Positions 32,093 to 52,273 are shown, numbered from the stretch's first letter. The stretch: DNA of 64,000 nt from JBDWFY01 sp964291365 (GCA_964291365.2 OZ220010.1:992001-1056000), one strand, 5' to 3'. A program made the numbers and translations. The notes: generated from the sequence alone by a model not told the origin.

Positions 32093-32633
32093 GAGAGTTG
32101 ATGTATTACACTACGTATCTAAAAGGACCTAATTTATATTGTACACGTAATACCATAGCTTACATAGAGTGGATACTTTATGTCTTGTGAAAGCCAGTAT
32201 TTGTTTAGATGTTATATATCAACAAGTTTAAAAGACAGTAATGCATACGCAGTTTACTCATTTTCACTCAGACAATATTTGTCAGAACAAAAAGAAACAG
32301 AAAAAAAACAACATGACAGAACTTTACTGCAAACTGTGGTACTACACATATCCTAGTATATAACACGAGGTTACCTGAGGGTAGCTGCATAATAGGACTG
32401 AATTAATATAAAATCTTTAGTCTAACTGCACCTGGTTGTTTACACTACATAAACACTGAGCGGTGCCTTTGATACACCCACACACTGTAGTACAACTGTA
32501 GCTTGTATAATCTCATAAGGATAATACTTTGTAAGGTGTATGGAAAGTGAAACCCTCACATATGCACAATACAGGCATTCAGGAATACGCAGATGCACAA
32601 ACATAGGCAACTGCTGTAAACTCAGATTCAAAC
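32093..32633. other. A7-B4 intergenic region
   Basis: Spacer without a gene. The first 300 bp match the A6-B3 spacer, as expected for a duplicated A-B unit. Confidence 0.4.
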
Positions 32634-34327
32634 ATGCACAAAATGCACGCCATGAACAAGGTGGTGTTGTTCATAATGCTATTAGCAGTACCATCAAATG
32701 AGTTTAGTTCTGACAATGTCAGTGAGAGTAAGTCTTCAGGGAACAACAATCATTGTAGTAATGACAGTATTTGTCCAACATGGTTCACTTGCAATGCCAA
32801 GAATAGGTGTCAGTGTGATAGTGGATACACTATGGCAATTAGATGTGATAATCAAGCTCAAACTTCTGCTGTTTTGAACTGTAATTGTGTGACTTATGAC
32901 AATGAGAGCAAATTGACATATGTTGGGGCTTGTTTCTATAATTGTATAACCAGTGGTGATTTATCCATTCAAGAACTACCAGAGAATCCAGAAATGCTGG
33001 TTAGTAATTATTCAGTATGCAAACACTTTCATCGAAATGGCCTACTGTGTGGTGACTGTAAAGATGGGTACAGTCCACTAGTACTCTCATATGATCTCAG
33101 TTGTAAAAAATGTCCGGATGGAGATAAAAACTGGTGGAAATTTTCCTGGTTGGATTTTTGCCCCTGACAGCATTTTATCTCTTAATACTTGTCTTTAACA
33201 TTAACGTGACATCTTCCCACCTTCATGGTGTGGTTTGGTACAGTCAAACTTTGTCTATGCCTGCCTTCATCAGAATAATCCTACTTGCATGCAGAGTACA
33301 AGAAGTGAAATATCTGAATATCTTAAAAACGATTTTTGTATTCTATAGCCTGTGGAATCTTGATCTTTTTCGCTCCATCCTTCCTAATATTTGTCTAAAT
33401 GTGACAACCCTTCAAGCTTTAGCACTGGAATATCTCATTGCACTCTATCCCTTTGCCTTGATACTATTTACATATCTCCTTATTGTGCTCTATGACAGAA
33501 GAATTGCATTTGTAGTCACTGTATGGATGCCATTTAAGAAAATACTTACAATATTTCGAAAGTCTTGGGACATTCGTACATCTGTTCTTGATTCTTTTGC
33601 CACTTTCTTTTTGTTGTCCCACAATAAGGTTTTAAGCGTAACAGTGGATATTTTGATACCAACTAAAATTTATTAGCTTGGTTCAAATAAGTCAATGTTT
33701 GGACTCTATTACTCACCAAGTATCTCTTACTTTGGCAAATATCACCTTCCCTATGCTATCCTAGCAGTAAATATTGTTACACTGTTTGTATGTATCCCTA
33801 CAATCATTTTAATCTGCTACCCTTGTAAGTTCTTTCAAAAGTTTCTTTCTCTCTTCCCTATCAACTGGCATTTTCTCCATGCCTTTGTTGATTCCTTCCA
33901 AGGCTGCTACAAGGATGGAACAGAACCTGGAACATTCGACTGCAGATGGTTCTCAGTATCTATGTTGCTGATGCGTTCATTGCTGTTCATCATATACAGC
34001 TTAACAGTATCTTCAATGTTCTTTGTATATAGCCTAATTGCTATATTGATCCTACTGTTAGTAATAATAAACTTTCAACCACTCAAAAAAGTTGGTTTAC
34101 AATATCCACTTTATGACTTGATCTTTTTAATCTTGCTCTGTCTTACCCACATTGCCATACTGGAGAGAGGACTTACTTATACTGACAGATACATTGCCTA
34201 TCATAAAGCTCTTACAATAATTGCATTGTCAATGGCGATTATTCCAATACTCTACATCTCTTTTCTCGTTGGCTCATGGCTGTTCTTAAGGATCAACTTA
34301 TGCATACCACGATTGCCTTTCCCCTAG
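32634..34327 (+). pseudogene. type B pseudogene (B4), recently broken
   Basis: Almost intact B2-like gene with two small lesions. Reading from the ATG at 32634 (or the in-frame Met at 32652, which matches the B2 start), the frame is open through CSNDSICPTWFTC, CNCVTYD and FHRNGLLCGDCKDGYSP. One T is then missing from a T-run at about 33140-33144 relative to B2, shifting the frame after NWWKF. The downstream frame is open until TAG at 33674-33676, where B2 has CAG (YQLGSN), a single C-to-T change. The rest to 34327 is open, including DGTEPGTFDCRWFS. Two point changes in 1.7 kb indicate very recent inactivation, or a segregating null allele or assembly error. Confidence 0.85.
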
Positions 34328-35787
34328 CTATTTATCCATGCTCCTAACATTGACTGCTAGACAGCTATTGTATTAATTCTGTCATAATTATAGTTGAAAT
34401 GCAATAAGTAAGGAATGCACCTAACACAAAAATTATTCACAATGATCTTTGTCCTTGAATGTTGTATACATATTAATATATAGTAAACTTTCAATGTTGA
34501 CCAATTGGACCATAACTATACTTAGCTATAAACAACACAGCAATGTCAGCTAGTGTTGGGTGATAATATCATCACGGTTATTGTCATGATTATTACCACC
34601 AGAGGAGGTTGGTCACGATTTTCGTGGAATGCACATTTAATTATCGTGCACCATATGTAATGTATTGTTTATGCTGACTCAGCGGGTTGACCTGGGTTGC
34701 GTGGGTGTATATTGCAGCCTATGGCAAACGCACTCTAATTAGAATCGGTGACCAACCTCCTCTGATTACCATGGTTATCACGATAATCATTGGTAGAAAA
34801 CAGTGGTTATCTCAATGCATCATGCGTACTCTAGGTCTCCAAAAATAATAAAAAACCTAGTCCATGCACAGCACTGTGGCATGATTTTGTACCCAGGAAT
34901 GCTAGCTTGTTTCTCAACGGACCATAGTCTGCACTTTGCTGGTGAACAGGATAAAAGTGGTTTACACTGCAAACATGAGGTTTCTAACCAGCATCTGCTA
35001 CATTTCACAGTAGATAGTGGTTGTGTACTTGTGATATTGGTGGTAGTGGTGGTATTATCATTTGTACGGTTATCGCAGTATGCCAATATGCTCACGATAT
35101 TACGCCAATATATTATTAGTTGTGAATATACTTATCGCGATAATATCGTAATACTGGTATATCACCCAACCCTAAATTGTCAGCATACATATTATATGCA
35201 TAGCTCGAGTATAGTAGGTATGGTTGATAGGCATGGTCAATTAAAACGTTTATGTTCCTTGTCCACGCACACCACTCTAGTAGTAATACTATCATAAGAA
35301 ACTCACAGTGAAATTTTCTTGGGCCAACTGGCTCTAAGATTTGATGCATAACTCAAGCAGCTACTTTGAACCCAGTTATTTAATCTCACGTACTCAGTCA
35401 CATGTATAAACGTATTGCATTGTATGGGTGTGCGCAATAATTTACATGCGTGGATGGAATACAAGCCCATAACCTTAAAGGAACTTCTTAGATCCATGTA
35501 TACAACACAAAAACAACTTCATATCTACAGAAGTAAGCAAGTATTCATGCTGGGCTTTTGTAACATCTGTTGGGGGAACACTGAGTTTACCATAGTTATT
35601 CAACAGATATTCACATTGTCAAGTGAAAAAACAACTCAAGTACACTTAAATGCTAAGAAAAGCTGAAACTATCAAAATCTAACAGCTAATAAAATTCATA
35701 CACATCAATGAGGCAGTAAAATTAATAATTAAGACATTGCATAATGCTTCACAGTGGCTGGCTGTTTAGCAAGGAACTAAAATTAAT
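34328..35787. other. B4-B5 spacer with an hAT-like element
   Basis: No gene seen. It holds the repeat element at 34551-35176 (listed separately) and, at 35545-35660, a stretch resembling the flanks of the MITE at 27260. Confidence 0.4.
34551..35176. mobile_element. hAT-like element with a nested inverted repeat
   Basis: The ends TAGTGTTGGGTGATA (left, from 34551) and TATCACCCAACCCTA (right, to about 35174) form inverted repeats of the TAGGGTTGGG type known from hAT elements. The flanks ATGTCAGC (34543-34550) and TTGTCAGC (35177-35184) differ at one base and resemble an 8-bp target duplication. Inside, AGAGGAGGTTGGTCAC (about 34602) and its reverse complement (about 34749) delimit a second nested element. 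There is no transposase frame. Confidence 0.65.
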
Positions 35788-37458
35788 ATGTACTCTGTGA
35801 GCGAGTTAGCCATAGCATTGTTCTTATTGTATCATCAACTGAATCAGAAAGTAATAACCCTGACAATATCTGTGTACAGTTTTCAGATAATGATAATTGC
35901 TGTAGCAATGACAGCACTTGTCCAACGTGGTTTACTTGTAATTCTGAAAAACAATGCCAATGTGAGAAATGGCACAACAACAAAATCATATGTGACGATG
36001 AAGCTCAAATTTCTGCAGTTTCGAACTGCAATTGTGTGACTTACAACAGTAAGAGCAAATCTACATATGTTGGGCTTATTTCTACAACTGTAGAGCCAGT
36101 GAGGCTTCATCGTCTATTCAAGAGCTATCTAAGAATCCAGAAACACTTATCAATAACTCAGCATGCATACCCTTTCATCGAACTGGCCTACTGTGTGGTG
36201 ACTGTAAAGAGGGATATAGTCCACTGGTATTCTCATATAATCTCAGTTGTGTGGAGTGTCCAGATGGACATAAGAATTGGTGGAAAATTTTCCTGGCTGG
36301 ATTTATGCCTCTTACAGTATTCTATCTATTCATTAGCATTAGTGTTACATCTTCCTGCCTTCATGGTGTGGTTTGGTTCACAATTTGTATTCGTGCCAGC
36401 TTTCATCAGAATAGTCCTGTTAGTGTTTAAACATGAAATACCTTCAAGCAGCAAAAGTAGGCTTTGCTTTCTATAGCATTTAGAATCTTGATATTTTTTG
36501 CTCTATCCTTCCTAATATTTGTCTAAATGTAACTACACTACAAGCCTTAGCCCTAGAATATCTTATTGCACTCTATCCTTTTGTCCTAATACTAATTTCA
36601 TACTTTCTTATTATGCTCCACGACAGGCAAGTTCAGTAGTAGTAACTGTGTGGAAGCCATTCAAAAAAGTGCTGACAATATTTCACAAAACATAGGATAT
36701 TCGCACATCTGTCCTTGATTCATTTTCAACCTACTTTTGCTGTCCTACCATAAGATCATTAATGTAACATCTGATGTTTTAATGCCAACTCAAATTTATC
36801 AGCTTTCTTCTAACAAATCTAAATTTGGACTCTATTATCCACCTAATGTAACATATTTTGGTGATCAGCACCTTCCTTATGCTATACTAGTAATAGTCTT
36901 GGTCACACTGTTTGTGAGTATCCCTACAGTAATTTTCATCCTTTATCCTTGCCAGTTCTTCCAAAAGTTTCTCTCCCTCTTTCCCATCAACTGGCACTTT
37001 CTCCATGCCTTTGTTGATTCCTTTCAAGGCTGTTATAAGGATGGAACTCTACCTGAAACATTCGATTGACGATGATTCTCAGTACTTATGTTACTAATAT
37101 GGCCATTACATTTCATCATTTATGGCTTAACATTGTCTGCAATGTTCTTTGTATGTGGCCCCATCTTCATACTGATTCAGTTGATAGCAACAATCAACAT
37201 TTAGCCATTAAAGAAGATTGGTCCTAACTATCCCCTTAATGATTTAATTTTCACTTTTTTACTCTGCTTGGCCTGCCTAGCCCTCTTGGGAAGAGAAACT
37301 ATTGCATTTGAAACCAGCTTGCCTATCATGCAACTACAACAGTAATTATACTTCCGACAGCAGCAGCGGTTTTTCCATTACTCTGCATTTGTTTCCTCAT
37401 TGGGACATGGCTGTTCTCAGTAATCAACATACACATACCGCAACTGCCATTCCTCTAG
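35788..37458 (+). pseudogene. type B pseudogene (B5), heavily degraded
   Basis: A full-length but multiply broken B gene. It starts with a signal-like MYSVSELAIALFLL, then shifts frame into CSNDSTCPTWFTC (near 35910) and CNCVTYNSKSKSTYVG. It continues in changing frames through FIELAYCVVTVKRD (a shifted FHRTGLLCGDC), an in-frame stop where B2 has Trp (TGG to TAG near 36480), and LSYHKIINVTSDVLMPT (36740). DSFQGCYKDGTLPETFD is followed by TGA at 37067-37069, where paralogues have the Arg of CRWFS. It ends PQLPFL at 37458. The number of lesions makes it the oldest loss in the array. Confidence 0.83.
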
Positions 37459-38558
37459 CTATTAACCTCTGCTCCAAACTTGCTAAATCATATCAGAGTA
37501 GCTATGCAGTTATATACAGATAACATGCAATGGATTCACATTAATTTTGTCAACAGCAAACACAGATTCAACGTATTAAAATAATCACTGTCAAATAACA
37601 TTACATATATCTATACCCACATAAGTTATATGAATTTGAAAGCACTGTAAAAGACTCACTAAGGCAAATGCATGACAGTAAGGAAAGCATTATGTCTACT
37701 AAGATACAGAAACCACGCCACTCACAACTTAAATTTCACTAACTACTCACTTATGTTCATATTAATCCTCATCAAGGTTATTGCAGCCATAGAAAAATCA
37801 GCTCAATGTACAACAGCACAGCTTGGATCAGCACAATGCTAGCATGAGGTCAGGGGGGTCACACATGCACAAAATTTAATGATACCTCATTGGCCCAAGG
37901 AGTGGCCCCCTTTGAGTATTAACTGTATCTAAAGATCCTTTAAATACCATTTAGTATTACTTCACACGTTTTTTCTTCAGAATCGTAAGTTACATGTAAT
38001 TCACTCTTACGCAATTAAAATTGCAATTGCACAAATTCACAGTGCACTGATGAAACTGAATACAAGTTTGGTGAACTTGCATGTACTTTGAGCCATGGAA
38101 GGGCAAATACACACAATTTTACATGCACACATGTATGCATCATCAGATAGCCTTAACTTAAATGCATACAAGCAGGACAGTGTCACTTGCATGACTACAT
38201 GTATAAAACAAATACATGAGCATGCCAAAACAGAGTTGGTTAGCTGTGCCATTATCAGATCTTGCTTTTGTGTGTCTGATATTAACATTATCAGATCACC
38301 TTCATCTTACTGAATCCCCACCGCTGAAATACACTGCAGAATACCATACTTGCTTGCCTCAGAGTGGCATGCAAGCATTCAGTATCTTCCAATCTGATGA
38401 TGGCTATACATGTACGTATTCGTACATGAATTTTATGCACAATGTCATGCAGTACACATTATTATATATGTACTGTACTCATACGCTATGGAATTACTCT
38501 ATACTTCGTACCTGATAATGTTATACAGTACATTAAGTTAGCATTACTCTACATGTAC
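37459..38558. other. spacer between the array and DNAH1 exon 7
   Basis: About 1.1 kb where the two strands' genes face each other. I looked on the minus strand for a further DNAH1 exon continuing the helical tail after HAHMTR and found none. No repeat recognised. Confidence 0.35.
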
Positions 38559-44813
<6,255 letters not shown>

Positions 44814-45419
44814 CCTCAACCTCTCCGCTGTAGTTAGGATCCTTGCAAATACTGATTCTGTCTGCTTTTTTCTTATAAAAGCAGCTCAGAACATACTGTT
44901 CAGATAAGAATGATCGTGAGCTCGAGCACATGCAAAAAGTAAGGCGGTCCGTTGTTATGGCAACTGTTACACATTACGTCATGTCATGTATATGTGCAGA
45001 TATATAAACTTGCTTATAGTGCGCATTATTTTGAAAAACTGTATTACCGTAAAGGTTCTAATTACAGCGCCAAAAAATTTAATTCTAATCTTCAGTTGGC
45101 GCTTCTATTGGAGCCAAAAAATACTTCTAAAGTCGCTAGTGGCGCTTAGTAAATAGGACACTACATACAAAAGCACAGCGTTTTCTATTTAATAAGCGCC
45201 ACTTTAAGAAATTTAGCACTGCAATTGGCGCTATAAATAGAGCGCAACAATCGTCGTTAACCTCTAAGTGGCGCTTAAATTAGGGTGGCGCTATGATTCG
45301 AACATTTACGGTAAAGGCTACCAAAGGTGCGGCTTACAACGTATAGGAGACCTGATTTGAGTCTTGAACACAACTTTCGTCTAGCTACCTACTAAGTTTG
45401 GTCATAATTTTCGTCCCTT
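44814..45419. promoter_or_regulatory. DNAH1 upstream region with a fold-back element
   Basis: This should contain the DNAH1 promoter, because the start codon is at 44813 on the minus strand. No defined promoter motif is visible. It also holds the inverted-repeat element at 45044-45314. Confidence 0.3.
45044..45314. mobile_element. 271-bp fold-back MITE with TTACCGTAAA ends
   Basis: The ends TTACCGTAAA (45044) and TTTACGGTAA (45305) are inverted repeats. The similarity continues inwards (GTTC, AAT, AGCGCC). The interior repeats GGCGCT/AGCGCC on both strands at least eight times. It has no frame and the target duplication is unclear. Confidence 0.65.
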
Positions 45420-45632
45420 ATGGCTACTAGAGGACTTATGTTGGGGTGGGAGCTATTCTTTGAGGAATCAGTATCTTCGTTTCTGCGTTCATTACAACAT
45501 CAGCATGGTACTGCCACTGAGTCTTTCAGCTACTATGCACTTGAAAGGATTGAAACTTCATGTGGAAGTCTGGAGCGTGTACTTCATCAATGTGCACTAT
45601 GGTTCAGCAGAGGGCACTCTGAGCAGCAGTGA
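45420..45632 (+). CDS. possible small gene or first exon, 70 aa
   Basis: ATG-initiated frame of 70 aa with balanced, coding-like composition (for example YYALERIETSCGSLERVLHQCALW). It lies divergent to DNAH1, so a shared promoter region is possible. I do not recognise it, no splice site or homology supports it, and it could be chance. Confidence 0.25.
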   Translation: MATRGLMLGWELFFEESVSSFLRSLQHQHGTATESFSYYALERIETSCGSLERVLHQCALWFSRGHSEQQ

Positions 45633-47682
<2,050 letters not shown>

Positions 47683-49860
47683 TCAAGCATATTCACTTTT
47701 AAGCGCAGCTTTGAATTCATCCTCGAACTCATGATAGGTTAAATAAGCAGACGGTAATTCCAGCCCTAATCCTGGACCACAAGTGTGGGCAATGGGCCTC
47801 CTAGAAAATCTTGATAGACTGTTGAAGGTAATGATAATCCTCTTATCAACTGGAACACAACTGCCAGTCACAAAGCACAAAAAATTGCAAAGCTCATCCT
47901 GTTTCATGCTCCCTATCACTGATTCGAATTAGGTAGCTGAATGCATTTTCCTGGGCATTATTCACTGTATTTGGCTCTTTTATCATGCGGATAACATTAA
48001 ATTTTGCTGGAGTGGCCGTGAGTTCTTTATAAAATTCATAGAGTTCATCCACAGAGAAGCCCTTCCAAAAATCAATCTGAGGTGCTGGTACGCTGGAATT
48101 CATCACATACAGAACTCGTAGGGGCTTAGCTATAAACTCATGCATTGCAACTTCAACTACCAGACGTCGAAGATTCTGGGGGGATGGTATCTCACGACAA
48201 CCAAGCCTGCTTAGCAAAGAGAGCAAATCTTCACAAGATCATTCGGGAAAAACCCCATGGTAATACTGAAGGCTCTTTTTAGTATTGAGCATTCATAAGG
48301 GCTAACATAGTCAGCTAGTGAGGTAATTAATGTGGAGTCCGGTATACTAACCATAGGCCCAAGTGCTACAGCAGCAAGACAAGGAAATGCAATTCTCACA
48401 GGAAGCATTCCAGTCACAAGAAATCCATGAGACAGAATTGTACCCAGCACTGGGAGCATACCAAGGTCTATGTGTGGGTGTGCTTGTGGAACAAGGGAGT
48501 TGCAACCATCAAAAGCACGAATATAAGCATCAACCCAAACAGCAGAGAACAAGTCATGACTCACTCCACTGATATCTAAGGCCTTCTCATCGAGAGATTT
48601 TGCTCGAAGTGGATATTCAGATATTATTTGTGGATTATTACGGCGTAACTCTTCTCAAATACTTGATTTCTCTGTACTTCATGCACATCACCACAGTGGA
48701 TTCCAGAAAGGTGTGCAAGGAATTCTTTCCTCCTTTCCTTCACTATAAGACATAAAAGTAAAACATAATAATAGCTGCACTATGAACCTTGTATCGATAA
48801 TAGTTATTATTGACCAGTATCATAAATGTATCACAAAGCAAGAGATATGGGGTGGGAAGCAAAGGTGGCTTGAGTCCTGCTCCCCAAAATTTTTAGATAA
48901 GGGCGTTCTGACCCCACCCCCTCGTATATTGAATATGATTGTATTATAGAATCTAATTAGGAGACTTTAAATGTTAACATGTCAATAAATCCTAATGGGA
49001 TGCCTATAATAATTATGTGTATATACTTACTGATGACAACATTTCAAGTAGATCTGGAGCATCATCAGAACACTCAACGACAACAGCAGTGGGAGTTTCA
49101 AGCTGTAAAGTGGATAGAGGTACATCTGCAGGAATATGTCGACGAGGATGAACACCATGAATGTGAAAATGAGAAGAAATATCATTCATTGCAAAGGCTG
49201 TCTCGTAAAGCACCTGTTGTGTTGAGTGTACGATACTGATTATAATGTAATCATGTTTAATTATTATTCTAATTTCTACTTTGAATAAAATTAATATAGT
49301 AGAATCAGACTCTCCGAGATACATACACCTCCATAATTATATTATCATACAACAGACAGAAAACGTGTCCCCAAAAGACAAGTAGTTGTATAAAATAGCC
49401 AACAAGAGTGGACGGAGATCGAGCCTCAGATGAAAAATATGAGCATAATATCAAAATTTCAACACTCAGCAGCACCTAGATCCCTCAATCTGTCGATTCT
49501 CATGTGACTGCATGAGATTGCTGATTAAGCTTCATATAGACCACACCCTCACTGCAACTGCATGTGCAACCTCATAATTGAGGGGTGTGGCTAGCTAATA
49601 CCTCTGAGATAGGGACCACTTCTCAACAAAGGACAAGAATTCTGCCCCCAATGTGTGTGTTATTCAGAGATTCCACTGGTATGTCACTTATAACGATACA
49701 CTGTGAAACAAGCTAGCAATGAGCCAGCATAACATTTATTACCTTTGTTGAGGAATCTCTAGGTAGCATACATTCCAGTTTCGTACGTGGAATCAGGGAA
49801 ATGGACACTGAATTTCATTCCATCAGCAGGAATAGAATGAGACTCCAGTTTTGTCCTTAG
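47683..49860 (-). pseudogene. HECT-domain-like gene, frame-damaged
   Basis: Minus-strand exons at 49743-49860, 49031-49213 (61 codons, clean GT-AG ends) and about 48742 down to 47683. The last exon encodes SVSHDLFSAVWVDAY, then FLVTGMLPVRIAFP and FVTGSCVPVDKRIIITF. RRPIAHTCGPGLGLELP and YLTYHEFEDEFKAALK follow before the stop. The end resembles the C-lobe of HECT E3 ligases (FLRFVTGSS, HTC, then LxLP), where HTC carries the ubiquitin-accepting Cys. Single-base frame changes occur near 49790, 48655, 48220 and 47925, and the exon junction at 48742 is also out of phase. Similar HECT-like genes are common in invertebrate genomes. It is probably a pseudogene, though local assembly error is possible. 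Confidence 0.65.
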
Positions 49861-50600
49861 CTGTTGTTTTGTTCTTTGTATGTGCTATAACAATAGTACG
49901 TCATGTCATCATACTTTGTACCTCTAGCAAACAAATGTTTATGATGTACCTGCTTGAGTCCTATGCTTCTTTCTCCATTTTTTCAGCAGCTGAAATGCCG
50001 TATATATCAGTCCTGACAGTGCAAGTGTGCGCCTATAATTATGCGTATGCGCCCATGATTGGATACACACGTGTTTGGCGCACCATATGCGCGTTGTCCC
50101 ATTCCCAGTGTCATGTGAAAATGGGGACCCCCAAATTGGGGACCCCGGGTATGGGAAAATGGGGACCCAGGTCCCTATTTTTATAATAATATATTTTGGG
50201 GACCCCTGGGTACCCGTTTTCACAGGAAATTGGGGACCCTCTCATGAAAATGGGGACCCCCAGGGCAAAACAGTTTTAGACATTGACTGCGCAGCCTGGC
50301 TATATATGACTATAGTCACTTGTAGCATGCTGCTTAGCACTATAATAATATAGCCTTCTATATCCATATAGTCAGGCCGTTATTGTACCAATGCAGGCTC
50401 GTAGGTTATGGCTACAGGTATGTACGAATATTACATTTGATCCATCTGCACCGTGATTCTTAGAATCCAAGCTAAGTTCAGCTACACACTCATCAACGGC
50501 CACAATCAGCTAGTTCAATTGACAATGCATGGCATGATCTAAGCTAGATTACTTGCTTGATTGAAAAATAGGGAGTGAGAATGTCTAAAAAAAATGCCAT
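49861..50600. repeat. spacer with GGGGACCC-rich imperfect repeats
   Basis: From about 50115 to 50275, AAAATGGGGACCC and GGGGACCCC recur about seven times with intervening AT-rich sequence. A related stretch with GGGGTCCCC and AAAATGGGGATCCC occurs at 52118-52172, beyond the retrotransposon. No gene seen. Confidence 0.55.
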
Positions 50601-50624
50601 GTAGTGTTGCATTTCGAGATTCCC

Positions 50625-51642
50625 TCCCCCCTGATCTATGCATTCTAATTCTCACGATATTGATGCAACTCTCTTTTCTAAGGTCAACTTATTTGCAGAT
50701 GACATCCTACTTTTTCATTTAATTTCCACTCTGGAAGACTATGCAACACTACAGCTTGCAATTTCTCTGATTGAGGAGTGGTCAGTGACAAATTTCTTAA
50801 ATTTTAATGCTGGCAAATGCAAGTACATGTTAATCTCAAGGAAACAGTCTCCATTATTTCCTCCAACTCCTCTGAGACTTTTCGGGTGCCCAATGCAGAG
50901 AGTGGATTGTTGCAAATATCTGGGACTCTTGATAACCAACAATCTGACTTGGTCTGCCCACATCAACTCTATATGTTCCCATGCTAAGAAGATCCTTGGG
51001 TTGATTTATAGACGATTCTACTCTTCTGCAAACCAGGATACCCTTAGGCAGCTGTACATTTCGCTGGTCCGACCACACCTTGAATATGCCTGTCCAGTCT
51101 GGGACCCCCATCTTGTCAAAGACAAGAAAACATTGGAGGACGTCCAGAAATTTGGCTGTAGGCTTGCTGCTCACCAGTGGGATTCTGGATACCAGGAGTT
51201 GCTCGACTTGTTTGAGCTCCAATCACTGGAGCAACGCAGATTACACCTAAAGCTTGGCCTCATGTTCAAGATAATTCATCGCCTCTGCTACTTTCCCAGT
51301 ATTCCTGCACGCCGTAGTAATATTTCCAACTTGAGGGCCTCTCACTCATTTCAGCTTGACCCTCCATTTGTTCGTACAAATGCGTACAAGTTCTCCTTCT
51401 TCCCTCATACGATGGCAGTGTGGAACTCACTGAACAATGATTGTGTCACATCCGCCTCCTACTCGACCTTCATGAAACAATTGAGAAATAATGTGTAAAC
51501 TGTATTGTGTATTATGTAACTATACTAACTTACTCTATGTATCTCATTTTTCTGGGTACACTTAAGATTAGTGTATGTACTATTGTGTATCCTTTGCAAA
51601 ATTGCATAAAGTATTATAGACAAAAAAAAAAACAAAAAAAAA
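50625..51642 (+). mobile_element. 5'-truncated non-LTR retrotransposon
   Basis: The frame 50638-51498 (286 aa) encodes the 3' half of a reverse transcriptase: the catalytic FADD box (LFADDILLF), then CKYLGLLITNNLTW, YISLVRPHLEYACPVWDP and the C-terminal region typical of jockey/CR1-like elements. The finger domain and everything upstream are missing; an in-frame TGA directly precedes the ATG. The frame is followed by a short 3' UTR and an A-rich tail at 51620-51642. 5' truncation with an A-rich end is the normal result of LINE insertion. It is not autonomous. Confidence 0.88.
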
Positions 51643-51706
51643 CAGCATTTGCCGTGTTTGCTACAGTTGAATACCTACCAACCTAGCTGTCAAAAGCAAA
51701 AAGTGG

Positions 51707-52007
51707 GACAAAAATAAAAGGAACAGCAGGACATTTAGAACCAAAAAGTGGGAGGCTGAAGTTGAGTATGCAAACAGCACTGGTATAGATCTTATTGCTA
51801 AATTAACTATGACAAAAATAAAAGGAACAACATGACATTTAGAACCAAAAAGTGGGAGGCTGAAGTTGAGTATGCAAACAGCACTTTTAATACAAGTTCT
51901 GTTTGCATACTCAACTTCAGCCTAGCTCAGTACAGTGTGGCCATATTTGATTTAGCAGTCGTATAGATCTTATTGCTAAATCAAATATGGCCATACTGTA
52001 CTGAGCT
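51707..52007. repeat. nested direct and inverted repeats
   Basis: A unit of about 77 bp is repeated directly at 51707 and 51811. The part TGTTTGCATACTCAACTTCA at about 51900 is its reverse complement. CTAGCTCAGTACAG through TTTAGCA (51922-51957) pairs with 51972-52007 to form a 36-bp stem. It is probably a composite of a fold-back element and local duplication. Confidence 0.7.
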
Positions 52008-52273
52008 AGCTTAGCCCCCAGCATTCAAGTGAGTTATGTTGATACCATCATGGGCAAGGAACTCATGCCAGCCACTGAATCTTTGAGTGTCTACCATACC
52101 GTGCACAGAGAGTTATGCTGGGGGTCCCCAAAATCATAATGAAAATGGGGATCCCGGGTCCCCTAAATTTTATGACACCGGTATCCAAACTAGCGACACA
52201 TCGCGACTTCCAGATGTAATATATACGTTTAATAAGCGCACATGCTTATTAAGCGCATACTTCCTTCCTGTTA

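Noticed and set aside
34803..35349. Frames of 77-164 aa on both strands
   Set aside because: They lie inside the hAT-like repeat element or its flank, overlap each other on both strands and show no domain.
48363..49239. Plus-strand frames opposite the HECT-like gene
   Set aside because: The minus strand there shows HECT-like protein similarity and splice sites; the plus frames are shadows.
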